A DNA stretch of 64,000 bases from JAPLJU01 sp036725345. GTDB taxonomy: Bacteria > Desulfobacterota > Syntrophia > Syntrophales > UBA2192. Below, piece by piece: positions 1 to 7,827 of this stretch. Position 1 is the stretch's first letter. Each line of letters begins with the position of its first letter. Below the pieces are notes generated by a model. The model was not told the DNA's origin. It did no database searches and was given only the letters and a program-made list of their open reading frames with translations. The stretch is from NCBI GenBank assembly GCA_036725345.1, contig DAIMEJ010000002.1, positions 1 through 64,000 on the forward strand, in the 5' to 3' direction. Made by a program: the position numbers and the translations under genes.

Positions 1-142
1 CAATGAAAAATCCTATGAAAAAGAACTTGAATCTTAAGACAGTTGCTGTCTGGTCTATTCAGTCTATTCGGTCCTGCTAATCACCAACCACTGTGTCCAT
101 ACTCACAACTATCTCTATCCGCTCGCCGCTATTCACTCACAA
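1..142. other. non-coding edge downstream of the oxidoreductase operon
   Basis: No gene is supported here. A 13-bp direct repeat (ACTCACAACTATC) lies at 101-113 and 135-147, its second copy running over the stop codon of the neighbouring beta subunit. No clear terminator hairpin was seen. Confidence 0.5.
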
Positions 143-1045
143 CTATCCCTTTGCGGCCCTTTCCATAAGTTCGTTCCACCGGCTGTCCACCCATTTCTGG
201 AACTGGCTCAGCTGTTCGATGCTCATCTTTTTGAATCTCCCCTGCCGCTCGATGTAGCTGATGACGGGGAGCCTGTTGCCTTTTTCCGCGAGGGTTCTGC
301 TGCGGCCCGTGAAGCGTAACTTTCCGTTTTCGACCTCGAAGAGAACCACGAGCCCCGTTTCGACGGCAAGGCGCCCGATCCGGACGGTGTCCTTTGTGGG
401 ATAGGCCCACCCGGGCGGACAGGGCACGTGAATGTGGATGAAGCGGGTACCCTTGATGCGCTTGGCCCGGACGAACTTCTCATAGAGGTCGATGGGGTAT
501 GATGGGGACGTCGTGGCTACGTAAGGGAGGTCATGGGCTTCCATGATCTTGAGGAAGTCCTTTTTGTGCTGCTGCTTGGTGAGCACCGGCGTGGTCGTGG
601 TGAGCGCCCCCATGGGGGTGGCGCTGGACCGCTGGGTGCCCGTATTCATGTACCCCTCGTTGTCGTAGCTCACGTAGATGAAGTCCGTTCCCCGCTCGGC
701 GGCTCCGCTCAGGGACTGGATACCCATGTCGAAGGACCCCCCGTCACCGGCGAAGGCCACGACGGTCGTGTCCGTCCGGTTCAGGGCGTTGAGCCCGGCC
801 ACGATCCCCGATGCCGACGCGGCGGTGCTCGCAAAGGTACAGTTCAGGCAGGGGAGGCTGACCGGCGTGTTCGGGTAGAGACCGTGAAGCACGCAGAGGC
901 AGCTTGCCGGAAGGGTCACGATGGTGTTCTCACGCAGCGCCTTCAGCGCAAAGCGGTAGGCGAGGGCGAGTCCGCATCCCTGGCAGGAACGGCTTCCCGG
1001 CAGGATGTATTCTCTGGCGTTCATCTTGAAAAGATTTTCAGGCAT
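143..1045 (-). CDS. porB: 2-oxoacid:ferredoxin oxidoreductase, beta (TPP-binding) subunit
   Basis: This is the thiamine-diphosphate subunit of a PFOR-superfamily enzyme that interconverts a 2-oxoacid plus CoA with an acyl-CoA, CO2 and reduced ferredoxin in the cytoplasm. The TPP motif is visible as GDGGSFDMG followed about 25 residues later by DNEGYMNTGTQRS. The N-terminal CQGCG pair and the later PASC and PCLNC cysteines fit the proximal [4Fe-4S] cluster ligands. At 300 aa it has the length of archaeal-type PorB/VorB. It is the last gene of a gamma-delta-alpha-beta operon, 6 bp after alpha. The order alone does not tell pyruvate from branched-chain specificity; the leucine leader upstream (3261-3383) hints at a branched-chain substrate. 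The symbol is family-level only. Confidence 0.9.
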   Translation of the reverse strand: MPENLFKMNAREYILPGSRSCQGCGLALAYRFALKALRENTIVTLPASCLCVLHGLYPNTPVSLPCLNCTFASTAASASGIVAGLNALNRTDTTVVAFAGDGGSFDMGIQSLSGAAERGTDFIYVSYDNEGYMNTGTQRSSATPMGALTTTTPVLTKQQHKKDFLKIMEAHDLPYVATTSPSYPIDLYEKFVRAKRIKGTRFIHIHVPCPPGWAYPTKDTVRIGRLAVETGLVVLFEVENGKLRFTGRSRTLAEKGNRLPVISYIERQGRFKKMSIEQLSQFQKWVDSRWNELMERAAKG

Positions 1046-1051
1046 GCCATT

Positions 1052-2260
1052 TCACTCCGTAATGCAGTTCAGCCATGTGGTGTGTTTTTCCGGGACGCCG
1101 GACCGGACGGCCTCGACAGAGACCTTTGCGGCCTCGACGAGTTCCCGCGCTTTGACATCCCGTCCGCCCAGGCCAACAATGTAGTTGTGAATCGGCGCAT
1201 GGATGTCTTTCCGGTAGAAGGCCGCTTTGAGCTCCGAGCATAGACCGCCCTCGTATCCGTAGCTGATGCTTTTTTCGAAAAGGATGATCGTCTTGGCGTC
1301 CCGGAATGCCCGGACGACGTCCTCCTTCGGGAAAGGCCTGAACACGCGGATACCGACCACACCGGCCCTGACACCCTCCGCCCGCAACTGGTCCGCCGCC
1401 GCCATGGCTTCCGCGGCAACGGAACCCATGGCGGAGAGTATGACCTCGGCATCATCGGTGCGGTATTCCCAGAGCATGCCGCCGCTGTCCCGACCGAAGG
1501 CGTCGGCGAATTCCCGGCTGGTCCGGATGATCACCTCCCGGGCGTCCTCCATCGCCTTCTGAAGCTTGTAGCGCATCTCCATGTAACCGTCGCAGAGGAT
1601 CCCTTCGGCGCTCATCCTCGTGTTCGGCAGGAGAACGGGATTGATGTTTTTGGGGTTTTCCGGCGACAGGATTGTATGGGGTTTGTACGGGGGTAAAAAT
1701 GAACGCACCAGGTTCGCCGCCGGGACTTCCACGGGCATCATCGTGTGGGAGAGTATGAACCCGTCATAACAGACCATCACCGGCGCGTATACCTGCTCCG
1801 CGATCCGGTAGGCCTGGATGACGTTGTCCATGATCTCCTGGTTGTCGCGGCAGTGAATCTGGATCCATCCCGTGTCTCTCTGGGAAAGGGAGTCCTGCTG
1901 ATCGTTGAAGATGGACCAGGGCGCGCCGACGCCCCGGTTCACGCAGCACATGACGATGGGAAGTCTCGAGCCCGCCGCCCAGTGCAACTGTTCGTGCATG
2001 TAGAGGAGACCGTTTGCGCTCGTGGCCGTGAAGACACGGGCACCCACCGTCGAGGCCGAGATGCAGACCGTCATGGCCGAATGCTCGCTTTCCACGCGGA
2101 CGTACTCCGCCCGGAGCGAGCCGCTTTCGACGTACTGGGAGAGGATCTCCGACAGCTGGGACTGGGGCGTGATGGGGTAGGCGGCAACGACCTGGACGTT
2201 GCACAGCCGGGCGGCGATGGCCGCCGCCTGGTTTCCCGTGATGATCTGGACGTTACTCAT
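1052..2260 (-). CDS. porA: 2-oxoacid:ferredoxin oxidoreductase, alpha subunit
   Basis: The alpha subunit carries the pyrimidine-binding and transketolase C-terminal-like domains of the PFOR superfamily. The start of the protein (SNVQIITGNQAAA, then AAYPITPQSQLSE and RVESEHSAM) is the classic alpha pattern, and the C-terminal third (VGIRVFRPFPKEDV, then LFEKSISYGYEGG) is domain II. The start is set at the ATG at 2260 because the longer frame up to 2377 merely overlaps the ferredoxin subunit. The resulting overlap with the delta gene is 8 bp, which suggests translational coupling. The protein is about 402 aa, normal for the family. Substrate cannot be assigned from visible residues. Confidence 0.9.
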   Translation of the reverse strand: MSNVQIITGNQAAAIAARLCNVQVVAAYPITPQSQLSEILSQYVESGSLRAEYVRVESEHSAMTVCISASTVGARVFTATSANGLLYMHEQLHWAAGSRLPIVMCCVNRGVGAPWSIFNDQQDSLSQRDTGWIQIHCRDNQEIMDNVIQAYRIAEQVYAPVMVCYDGFILSHTMMPVEVPAANLVRSFLPPYKPHTILSPENPKNINPVLLPNTRMSAEGILCDGYMEMRYKLQKAMEDAREVIIRTSREFADAFGRDSGGMLWEYRTDDAEVILSAMGSVAAEAMAAADQLRAEGVRAGVVGIRVFRPFPKEDVVRAFRDAKTIILFEKSISYGYEGGLCSELKAAFYRKDIHAPIHNYIVGLGGRDVKARELVEAAKVSVEAVRSGVPEKHTTWLNCITE

Positions 2261-2546
2261 TGCCTTTTTCCTCCCGGACCATGCTGATGGCCTTGGACGG
2301 GCATTCCTCCGCGCAGATGCCGCACCCCTTGCAGTAGGTGAGATCGATCTCCACCCGGATGCCCGCCTTGACGACACCCTCGGGGCAGTATAGCCAGCAG
2401 AGGTAGCAGGCCGGCCGGCTTTTCACGGAGGGAATGCATTTTCCGTAATCGACAACGGGCTTCAGATCGCGCCAGTCGCCCGTTTTTCCCGCCTCACCGA
2501 CGGAAGGATCGGCCATGGCCGAAATGCTTTTGTCTTGACTCTTCAT
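2253..2546 (-). CDS. porD: 2-oxoacid:ferredoxin oxidoreductase, delta (ferredoxin-like) subunit
   Basis: A 97-aa iron-sulfur subunit that passes electrons from the catalytic subunits to ferredoxin. The second cluster motif is complete (CKGCGICAEECP). The first is written as an isolated Cys, a seven-residue gap and then CYLCWLYCPEG, so its first Cys-x-x-Cys spacing is longer than the usual eight-iron pattern. The N terminus before the first cluster (about 35 residues) matches delta subunits of archaeal type. The start at 2546 has only a weak Shine-Dalgarno; an ATG at residue 11 is an alternative. It sits 63 bp after gamma and overlaps alpha by 8 bp. Confidence 0.85.
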   Translation of the reverse strand: MKSQDKSISAMADPSVGEAGKTGDWRDLKPVVDYGKCIPSVKSRPACYLCWLYCPEGVVKAGIRVEIDLTYCKGCGICAEECPSKAISMVREEKGNE

Positions 2547-2609
2547 GGGTTTTTTTCTTCGCCTTTCTCACTTTTTTCCGGTCTTGCCGGTTCCGGAGGG
2601 CTCTGTCCC

Positions 2610-3194
2610 TCAGGTCTTTTTCCGGACGGCGGTCCCCGCGTAAGCGGAGCGGACGACCTCGAAGTTCAGGGTGGCCGCGTCGGTCGAAAGCTTTTTCTTC
2701 AGCGCCTTCTCGATGTTGTCGAGAGAAACGAGGTCCGATGCCCGGGAAAAAGCACCGAGCATGGCCGTATTGATGACCGGTGCCCCCTCGCGGACGAGAC
2801 GGTGCTTGAGGGCGATGTCGACGGCGTCCACGCAGGCCACATCCCGGCTCCCGTTCACTTTGAAATCATCGGGCTTCAGGGGCGTGTTGATGATGAGGAT
2901 CCCCCCCGGCCTCAGCCTGCCTACGACGTCGACGACCCCGAAGAGTGTCGCGTCAAGAACGACGGCGATATCGGCCAGCTCGATCTGCGACACGACCCGG
3001 ATGGGGTCGCGGGCGATTCTCGTGGAGGCGCTCACCGGCGCTCCTCTGCGCTCCGGGCCGAAGGTGGGGGCCGATGTCACACCCAGAAAGCCCTGCAGGT
3101 ATGCCGTTTCAGCGAGGATTTGAGCTGCCACCACGGCACCCTGACCGCCCCTGCCGTGCCAGACCACTTCGTACATTTTTTTTTCTTCCATCAT
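2610..3194 (-). CDS. porG: 2-oxoacid:ferredoxin oxidoreductase, gamma subunit
   Basis: The gamma subunit (PFOR domain III) is recognised by the start VVWHGRGGQGAVVAAQILAE and the SAPTFGPERRGAPVSAS segment. It is the first structural gene of the operon. The open frame extends to a TTG at 3206, but GGTGG lies five bases before the ATG at 3194, which is preferred; the ATG at 3176 (MYEVVW) is also possible. The gene begins only about 15 bp after the U-tract of the attenuator, so reading through that terminator decides expression of the whole operon. Confidence 0.9.
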   Translation of the reverse strand: MMEEKKMYEVVWHGRGGQGAVVAAQILAETAYLQGFLGVTSAPTFGPERRGAPVSASTRIARDPIRVVSQIELADIAVVLDATLFGVVDVVGRLRPGGILIINTPLKPDDFKVNGSRDVACVDAVDIALKHRLVREGAPVINTAMLGAFSRASDLVSLDNIEKALKKKLSTDAATLNFEVVRSAYAGTAVRKKT

Positions 3195-3208
3195 GTTCGC
3201 CACCAAAT

Positions 3209-3242
3209 AAAAAAGGCCATGGTATTTTCACCCATGGCCTTT
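3209..3242 (-). terminator. intrinsic terminator / attenuator before the oxidoreductase operon
   Basis: On the minus strand AAAGGCCATGG and CCATGGCCTTT form a perfect stem of about 11 bp around a nine-base loop, ending in a run of Ts. It lies downstream of the leucine-rich leader peptide and directly before the gamma subunit, the position of a classical attenuator. Confidence 0.8.
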
Positions 3243-3278
3243 AGGAGTCTTTTTTTCTCCCTAGAATCTCCTCCTAAA
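3240..3278 (-). promoter_or_regulatory. candidate antiterminator hairpin
   Basis: TTTAGGAG (3278-3271) is perfectly complementary to CTCCTAAA (3247-3240). The second arm shares its last three bases with the foot of the terminator stem, so the two structures compete only in part. The first arm overlaps the last codons of the leader peptide, which would let ribosome position influence folding. RNA structure is inferred by eye. Confidence 0.5.
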
Positions 3279-3383
3279 AACGACGGGCGAGGGATGCAAT
3301 TTCAGGCACAGAAGAGCGAGTCGCAGCAGACCCAATAGCGCTGTCAGATTCAGACTCTCTCTCCTCATGCCACCCATCGTCAT
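3261..3383 (-). CDS. leucine-rich leader peptide of the oxidoreductase operon
   Basis: A 40-codon frame starts at ATG 3383, nine bases after AAGGAAAGG, and ends at TAG. Its core, LNLTALLGLLRLALLCLKL, carries ten of the eleven leucine codons that fall within twenty codons; CTG is most frequent, with CTA, CTC, CTT and TTG also used. Two further in-frame ATGs (codons 3 and 6) could serve as start. The peptide is followed by a candidate antiterminator and an intrinsic terminator, the layout of ribosome-mediated attenuation known for leu and ilv operons. No protein function is expected; translation itself would be the sensor of charged tRNA-Leu. Its position before a ferredoxin-dependent 2-oxoacid enzyme is unusual. 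Confidence 0.75.
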   Translation of the reverse strand: MTMGGMRRESLNLTALLGLLRLALLCLKLHPSPVVFRRRF

Positions 3384-3416
3384 TCAGGGATGCCTTTCCT
3401 TCAAAGATGATTGTTC

Positions 3417-3445
3417 TTTCTATAACAAAGAAAAATGGTTGTCAA
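3417..3445 (-). promoter_or_regulatory. promoter of the leader and oxidoreductase operon
   Basis: A perfect -35 TTGACA lies at 3445-3440. TAGAAA at 3422-3417 gives 17-bp spacing, and TATAGA at 15 bp is an alternative -10. Either places the start about 30 bases before the leader peptide. Confidence 0.55.
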
Positions 3446-3482
3446 CAGATAATTTGCAATTTCTATGACGGCACAGGGATTG

Positions 3483-3517
3483 CCTTTAGCCTTTAGCCTT
3501 TAGCCTTTAGCCTTCAG
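3483..3517. repeat. heptamer tandem repeat at the waaA 3' end
   Basis: Four perfect copies of CCTTTAG (3483-3510) are followed by a degenerate fifth that overlaps the waaA stop codon. Related TAAGCC-like words occur at about 44511-44535 and 57773-57795, so this looks like a small family of variable intergenic repeats. Confidence 0.7.
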
Positions 3518-4848
3518 TCTTTCGCCCTGTGTTTACGCCCTTCCAATACCTCGACAACCAGATCAGCGTAACGCCTGGAGGCGCCGCGGTTGGCCATGAC
3601 CCTCATGCGGCCTTTGGAACCTCTCTCCTCCATCGCTTCGGGATTGCGAAGAAGCCGGTGAATACGGTCATAGAGTTCTTCGCCGTTTCGAACGGTGATA
3701 CCGGTGCCGGCTTCCTCCAGCATAGCCTTCTCATCCAGGAAATCTTCCATGGAGGGCCCGTAGAGGACCACTTTCCCCCAGGCGGCCGCCTCCAGAACGT
3801 TCTGCCCGCCTTTCGGGACGAGACTTCCGCCGCAGAATACGATCGTCGCAAGACCGTAAACCTTGAAGAGTTCGCCGATGACGTCGATGACGATCACCCG
3901 TTCACCCGAGGGCTTCCGCCCGGCGCGGATTTCCGTCATACGCAGGACATCCTCGAACCCCTTCTGCCTGGCGAGTGCGGCGACCGCCTCACCCCTCTCG
4001 ATATGCCTCGGCACGACGATGAGGCGCAAGTCCGGATGTTCCGGCAGGAGTTTCAGATACGCATCGAAAACGACCTCTTCTTCCCCTTCATGGGTGCTCC
4101 CGGCCACAAGGTAGCGGGATGTTTCCTCCGCGCCTGTGGCGCGGGCGATCTCCTCTCTCAACGCCGGATTCACCCTCGAGGCAAGCCCGTCGTACTTCGC
4201 GTTTCCCAGCACCCGGACCCTCTCCGGAACGGCGCCCATGGCACGAACCCTTTCGGAATCGACCTCCGATATCACGCCGATTTGCTTTACACCCCCGAGC
4301 ACTGTCTCCCAGAAAGGGCGGGTTTGCGAATACCGTCCGAATGAGCGCGGTGATATTCTTCCATTGACCATGACGACGCTGATCCCGAGACGGTTACATT
4401 CCCGGATGAAGTTCGGCCAGAGTTCCGTCTCCGTGATCACGAAGACATCGGGTCTCACGAGGCCGATGACTCTCCTCACCACCGCGGGGATGTCGAGCGG
4501 GTAGTACATCAGGGCCGTCGCCTCGGGTACGAGCCTCCCCGCCATTTCCTGCCCTGTCTCCGTGCTCGTGGACAGGACTATGCAGGCCTCCGGAAGCGTC
4601 GCCCTGAGAGAGGCCACAATGGGGGCGGCCGCCGTCACTTCGCCCACGGAGACGGCATGAACCCAGATCCTGGGGCGCCCCCTCATCGATTCGACGAGGT
4701 CACGGGGGAGGCATCCCATTTTCCCGGCCACGCTTTTTCGGTACTTGCCGGTGAGGGCGATTTTCAACGCGTAATAGGGAACGAGGAAAAGGGCCCCCAG
4801 GACCATCAGGCCGTTATAGGCCGCATAAAGTAAACTGCCTCTGTCCAT
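3514..4848 (-). CDS. waaA: 3-deoxy-D-manno-octulosonic acid transferase
   Basis: KdtA/WaaA moves Kdo from CMP-Kdo onto lipid IVA at the inner face of the inner membrane, an essential step of LPS core synthesis. The 444-aa protein has an N-terminal hydrophobic anchor (about residues 8-28), then the GT30 hallmarks IWVHAVSVGEVTAA, LSTSTETGQE, ETELWPNFI and NGRISPRSFGRY. A GT-B C-terminal half carries CGGSLVPKGGQNVLEAAAWG. The start ATG at 4848 fits the family. A minus-strand promoter sits at 4899-4927. Mono- versus bifunctional activity cannot be told from sequence. Confidence 0.95.
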   Translation of the reverse strand: MDRGSLLYAAYNGLMVLGALFLVPYYALKIALTGKYRKSVAGKMGCLPRDLVESMRGRPRIWVHAVSVGEVTAAAPIVASLRATLPEACIVLSTSTETGQEMAGRLVPEATALMYYPLDIPAVVRRVIGLVRPDVFVITETELWPNFIRECNRLGISVVMVNGRISPRSFGRYSQTRPFWETVLGGVKQIGVISEVDSERVRAMGAVPERVRVLGNAKYDGLASRVNPALREEIARATGAEETSRYLVAGSTHEGEEEVVFDAYLKLLPEHPDLRLIVVPRHIERGEAVAALARQKGFEDVLRMTEIRAGRKPSGERVIVIDVIGELFKVYGLATIVFCGGSLVPKGGQNVLEAAAWGKVVLYGPSMEDFLDEKAMLEEAGTGITVRNGEELYDRIHRLLRNPEAMEERGSKGRMRVMANRGASRRYADLVVEVLEGRKHRAKD

Positions 4849-4898
4849 GTCCGTACGCTTACAGAAAGGCGTTTATTTGTCCGTCACCAAACGAGGCG

Positions 4899-4927
4899 AC
4901 GATAGATGCCTTTCAAGCCCCTGTCAA
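4899..4927 (-). promoter_or_regulatory. promoter for waaA
   Basis: TTGACA at 4927-4922 and TATCGT at 4904-4899 are separated by exactly 17 bp, about 50 bases before the waaA ATG. Confidence 0.55.
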
Positions 4928-5005
4928 GCCTCTTTGTGTCGAACCAGTTGACTTCCCCGCGGAAGTGGTGATATTTCTGAGTCAACCCTTGAAAGGGCCA
5001 CTCGT

Positions 5006-5011
5006 TATAAT
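5006..5011 (+). promoter_or_regulatory. -10 element for the lipoprotein gene
   Basis: A consensus TATAAT lies 46 bases before the lipoprotein start. No good -35 hexamer is present at the proper distance (TTGAAA is only 11 bp away), so the promoter may need an activator. Confidence 0.4.
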
Positions 5012-5056
5012 AAACACATTCTCCGGTTCCGCAGAACCTTTCAAAGGAGGCCTTTG

Positions 5057-5806
5057 ATGATAATGAGTAAAAGAACGTCCAGGCGTTGGGCCGTCGCGGT
5101 CGCCCTCGGTCTCGGGCTTTTTCTATTGTCCTGCTCAAAATATGAGAGACAGGTCGTCCCTTTCAAGATGCCGTCGGCATACCCGAACGCCGTCGAGGTG
5201 GCCGGGGCGGTCATAGCCGCCAGGGCCTATGACGACCCGAAGGAGGCCGGCCAGGCCTTCGGTTTCTCGATCCGGGATGCCGGTATCCTGCCCGTCCAGG
5301 TCATTTTCGACAACAAGGGGACCCATCCCCTGGAAATCGTGCCCGAACAGTCCTTCCTGATAGACACGGAAGACAACCTGTGGCCGATACTCGATTCGAG
5401 GCTTGTCTATGATCGGATCGCCAAGCAGACCGAGCTGGGCCAGGTCATGCCCGAAGGGGCCAAGTCCGCCATGCTGGGGGGCGCGGCGGGAGCCATCATC
5501 GGCGCCGCCATCGGCATCGTGTCGGGCCATAATGTCGGCGACGCGGCCATGCAGGGCGCCGCCATCGGCGCGGCGGGCGGCGCGGTCATCGGCGGGACCA
5601 AAGGGGCCACCGACGTGGATGTCCAGAGGCAGATCCGGGAGGACCTTCGGACGAGGTCCCTCGAGAGACGGGCCGTCACCCCGGGGGAGGTCGCCTACGG
5701 TTTCATCTTCTTCCCCGGCGAGGCCAAGAAGGCCAAGGAACTTCGGCTGAGGCTCAAGGAGGGGGACACGCAACTGACCTATCCCCCCATGTATTTCAAA
5801 TTTTAG
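5057..5806 (+). CDS. glycine-zipper lipoprotein
   Basis: The protein starts with a basic stretch, a hydrophobic core and a lipobox (LLSC at about residue 27), so it should be exported and lipid-anchored. Residues about 130-175 form a Gly/Ala-rich zipper (for example AMLGGAAGAIIGAAIGI and AAIGAAGGAVIGG), as in outer-membrane-associated glycine-zipper families. The flanking parts look like globular beta-rich segments. ATG 5057 is chosen because AGGAGG lies six bases upstream; the frame also allows a TTG at 5054. It stands alone between waaA and rpe. The function is unknown; envelope integrity is a guess from the fold type only. Confidence 0.75.
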   Translation: MIMSKRTSRRWAVAVALGLGLFLLSCSKYERQVVPFKMPSAYPNAVEVAGAVIAARAYDDPKEAGQAFGFSIRDAGILPVQVIFDNKGTHPLEIVPEQSFLIDTEDNLWPILDSRLVYDRIAKQTELGQVMPEGAKSAMLGGAAGAIIGAAIGIVSGHNVGDAAMQGAAIGAAGGAVIGGTKGATDVDVQRQIREDLRTRSLERRAVTPGEVAYGFIFFPGEAKKAKELRLRLKEGDTQLTYPPMYFKF

Positions 5807-5834
5807 CCGGGCGGTGTTCTCGGGGGGGTTATCC

Positions 5835-6524
5835 ATGCTCAAGATCGCGCCATCCATATTGTCCGCCGATTTCAGCAGGCTCGGGGATGAAATCATGGCC
5901 GTAGAAGCGGCCGGGGCGGATCTGATTCACATCGACGTCATGGACGGCCACTTCGTACCGAATCTGACCATCGGCCCGCCCGTGGTGGCCTCTCTGAGGA
6001 AGGTCACAAAGCTCCCTTTTGATGTTCACCTGATGATTGAAAACCCCGAACGCTACATCGACGCCTTCGCCTCCGCGGGAAGCGACATCATCACAGTCCA
6101 CGTGGAGGCCTCCACGCACCTTCACCGGATCATCACGGCCATCAGGGAAAAGGGGAAAAAAGCCGGTGTATCCCTGAACCCGGCCACACCCCTTTCCGCC
6201 GTCGAGCAGATTCTCCCGGAAGTCCATCTCCTGCTGGTCATGACGGTCAACCCGGGATTCGGCGGGCAGAAATTCATTGAAGCCATGATCGGCAAGATAC
6301 GCAGGGCAAGGGATCTCGCGGGGGTTTTGAACCCGTCGGTGATGCTGGAAGTGGACGGCGGGATCACCCTGGAAAACATCCGGGCCGTCCGGGAGGCGGG
6401 AGCGGATATCGTCGTTGCCGGCGCATCGGTTTTCGGAAGCGGTGACTACGGGAAGACCATCGGTGATATGAAGGCCCTGACGAGGGGACGGTCGTTCAAG
6501 CCTCGCGGGGCGACGGCGGACTGA
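5835..6524 (+). CDS. rpe: ribulose-phosphate 3-epimerase
   Basis: Rpe interconverts ribulose 5-phosphate and xylulose 5-phosphate in the pentose phosphate pathway. The (beta/alpha)8 barrel is clear: KIAPSILSADFSRLGDE, then IHIDVMDGHFVPNLTIGP with the catalytic Asp and metal His, HLMIENPERYI, MTVNPGFGGQKF, VDGGI and AGASVFG in the expected order. The ATG at 5835 follows a G-rich Shine-Dalgarno; a GTG at 5814 is less likely. Length (229 aa) is typical. Its 3' end overlaps the convergent DHH phosphoesterase gene by 29 bp. Confidence 0.95.
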   Translation: MLKIAPSILSADFSRLGDEIMAVEAAGADLIHIDVMDGHFVPNLTIGPPVVASLRKVTKLPFDVHLMIENPERYIDAFASAGSDIITVHVEASTHLHRIITAIREKGKKAGVSLNPATPLSAVEQILPEVHLLLVMTVNPGFGGQKFIEAMIGKIRRARDLAGVLNPSVMLEVDGGITLENIRAVREAGADIVVAGASVFGSGDYGKTIGDMKALTRGRSFKPRGATAD

Positions 6525-7554
6525 GGCTCTGCCCCTTGAAATCCTTTCTCTTGATCTCCGCCAGGAAGCGCGAAACCAAAATGTCCCGGATCTCTTCGGG
6601 GGTTTTATTCAGGTTCGGTATGGTCCCGGCCTTCCCGCCGGCAATCATGTTGTGACCGCCGCCCATGCCGATCCCCGCCACCATCTTCTGGGCCACCCGG
6701 TCGGCAGAACCCCTCCTTTTCTTCGTGCGGAGCGAGAAGTACTCGATGCCTCCGTTTTCCCCCAGGCAGAGGGACCATTTCACGCCCTCCACGAGCAGGA
6801 GGAGATCGGCCATCTCGGCAATCAGGTCGACCTCGTCGGTTTGGCCCAGGTCCAGCATGACCACATCCCTGTCAATCTGGGCATTGGTGATCGCCCTTCC
6901 CAGGCGTTGGAAGTGGGATCGCGGCAGTTCCGGATGTTCGATCTTTCCCAGGGCCTTGAAGAGGATCTTGGGATAGAGAAAGCGCAATGTTTCGATATCC
7001 TTGGGACTCGTTGCCCGCCCCAGGTCACGGGTATCCGACTTGATCCCGTACATGAGCGCCGTGGCGACCCGGCGATGGACGTCCGGCAGTTCAGCCGCCA
7101 TGAGGTACTCGGCCAGGATGGTCGATGTGCTGCCGTAATCGGTGCGGATGTCGTAATACTTTGCCCTCATGGATTTGGCACGGATGGGGGAGTGGTGATC
7201 GATGACGATATCCGGGATGATGTACTTGGGCAGGGCGTTGTTTCCCGCGCCGGGCTGCGAGTCTACGAGGGCGATAACGCTGAAGTTCTTGGTGTTGACA
7301 TCCTGCAGGGGCTTGATGTCGATCCTGAGCTGCCTGATCATCACCCTGTTTTCAGCCCGGCCGACAATGCCGCCGTAAGCGATAACGCTGCCGACGCCCC
7401 ATTTTTCATGAAGAAGATACCTCAGGGCCAGAGCAGAAGCGAGGGCGTCCGGATCGGGGTTGTTGTGGGTGACAATCAGAATTTTCCGTTTACCCTTGAC
7501 GATTTCCTGGATCTTTTCAAGCCGGGCCCGTATGTCATTTGCTTCCTGAGCCAT
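6496..7554 (-). CDS. DHH-family phosphoesterase (oligoribonuclease / pAp-phosphatase-like)
   Basis: A cytoplasmic DHH-DHHA1 phosphoesterase of the nano-RNase group, likely acting on short oligonucleotides, pAp or cyclic-dinucleotide products. Metal-binding motifs are visible: HNNPDPDALAS (I), DSQPG (II), IDHHS (III, the DHH signature) and KSDTRDLG (IV). The DHHA1 signature GMGGGHNMIAGG lies near the C terminus. ATG 7554 is used because the family starts just before motif I; the frame runs on to 7614. It is a paralogue of nrnA at 25822-26817 but lacks that protein's operon context. The substrate is not predictable by eye. Confidence 0.85.
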   Translation of the reverse strand: MAQEANDIRARLEKIQEIVKGKRKILIVTHNNPDPDALASALALRYLLHEKWGVGSVIAYGGIVGRAENRVMIRQLRIDIKPLQDVNTKNFSVIALVDSQPGAGNNALPKYIIPDIVIDHHSPIRAKSMRAKYYDIRTDYGSTSTILAEYLMAAELPDVHRRVATALMYGIKSDTRDLGRATSPKDIETLRFLYPKILFKALGKIEHPELPRSHFQRLGRAITNAQIDRDVVMLDLGQTDEVDLIAEMADLLLLVEGVKWSLCLGENGGIEYFSLRTKKRRGSADRVAQKMVAGIGMGGGHNMIAGGKAGTIPNLNKTPEEIRDILVSRFLAEIKRKDFKGQSLSPPSPREA

Positions 7555-7827
7555 CTTGTTTCTCGACCGGGGTGATCCTGGCCCGTCAAAGGAGCGGCCA
7601 GATCTAAACAGCAAAAAGCCCCCCTAACCGGAACAACTCCTGCGCAAGACCGCGCTCGATCGTCCTGTTCTTCCTTCAGTAGTGAGGGGGGATTTAATAA
7701 TTTGTTATTAAACTACAATAATTTAGGAAAGTCCACAGCTATTTTACCCCCGGCTGGTTCACAAGTACTTGATAAATCGGGCTCAAACCGATAAAAAGAC
7801 GGAAGAAAAACCGGGGAGTTTGAAGCC

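Noticed and set aside
4884..5138. Minus-strand ORF between waaA and the lipoprotein
   Set aside because: It covers the promoters of both genes and lacks any known motif.
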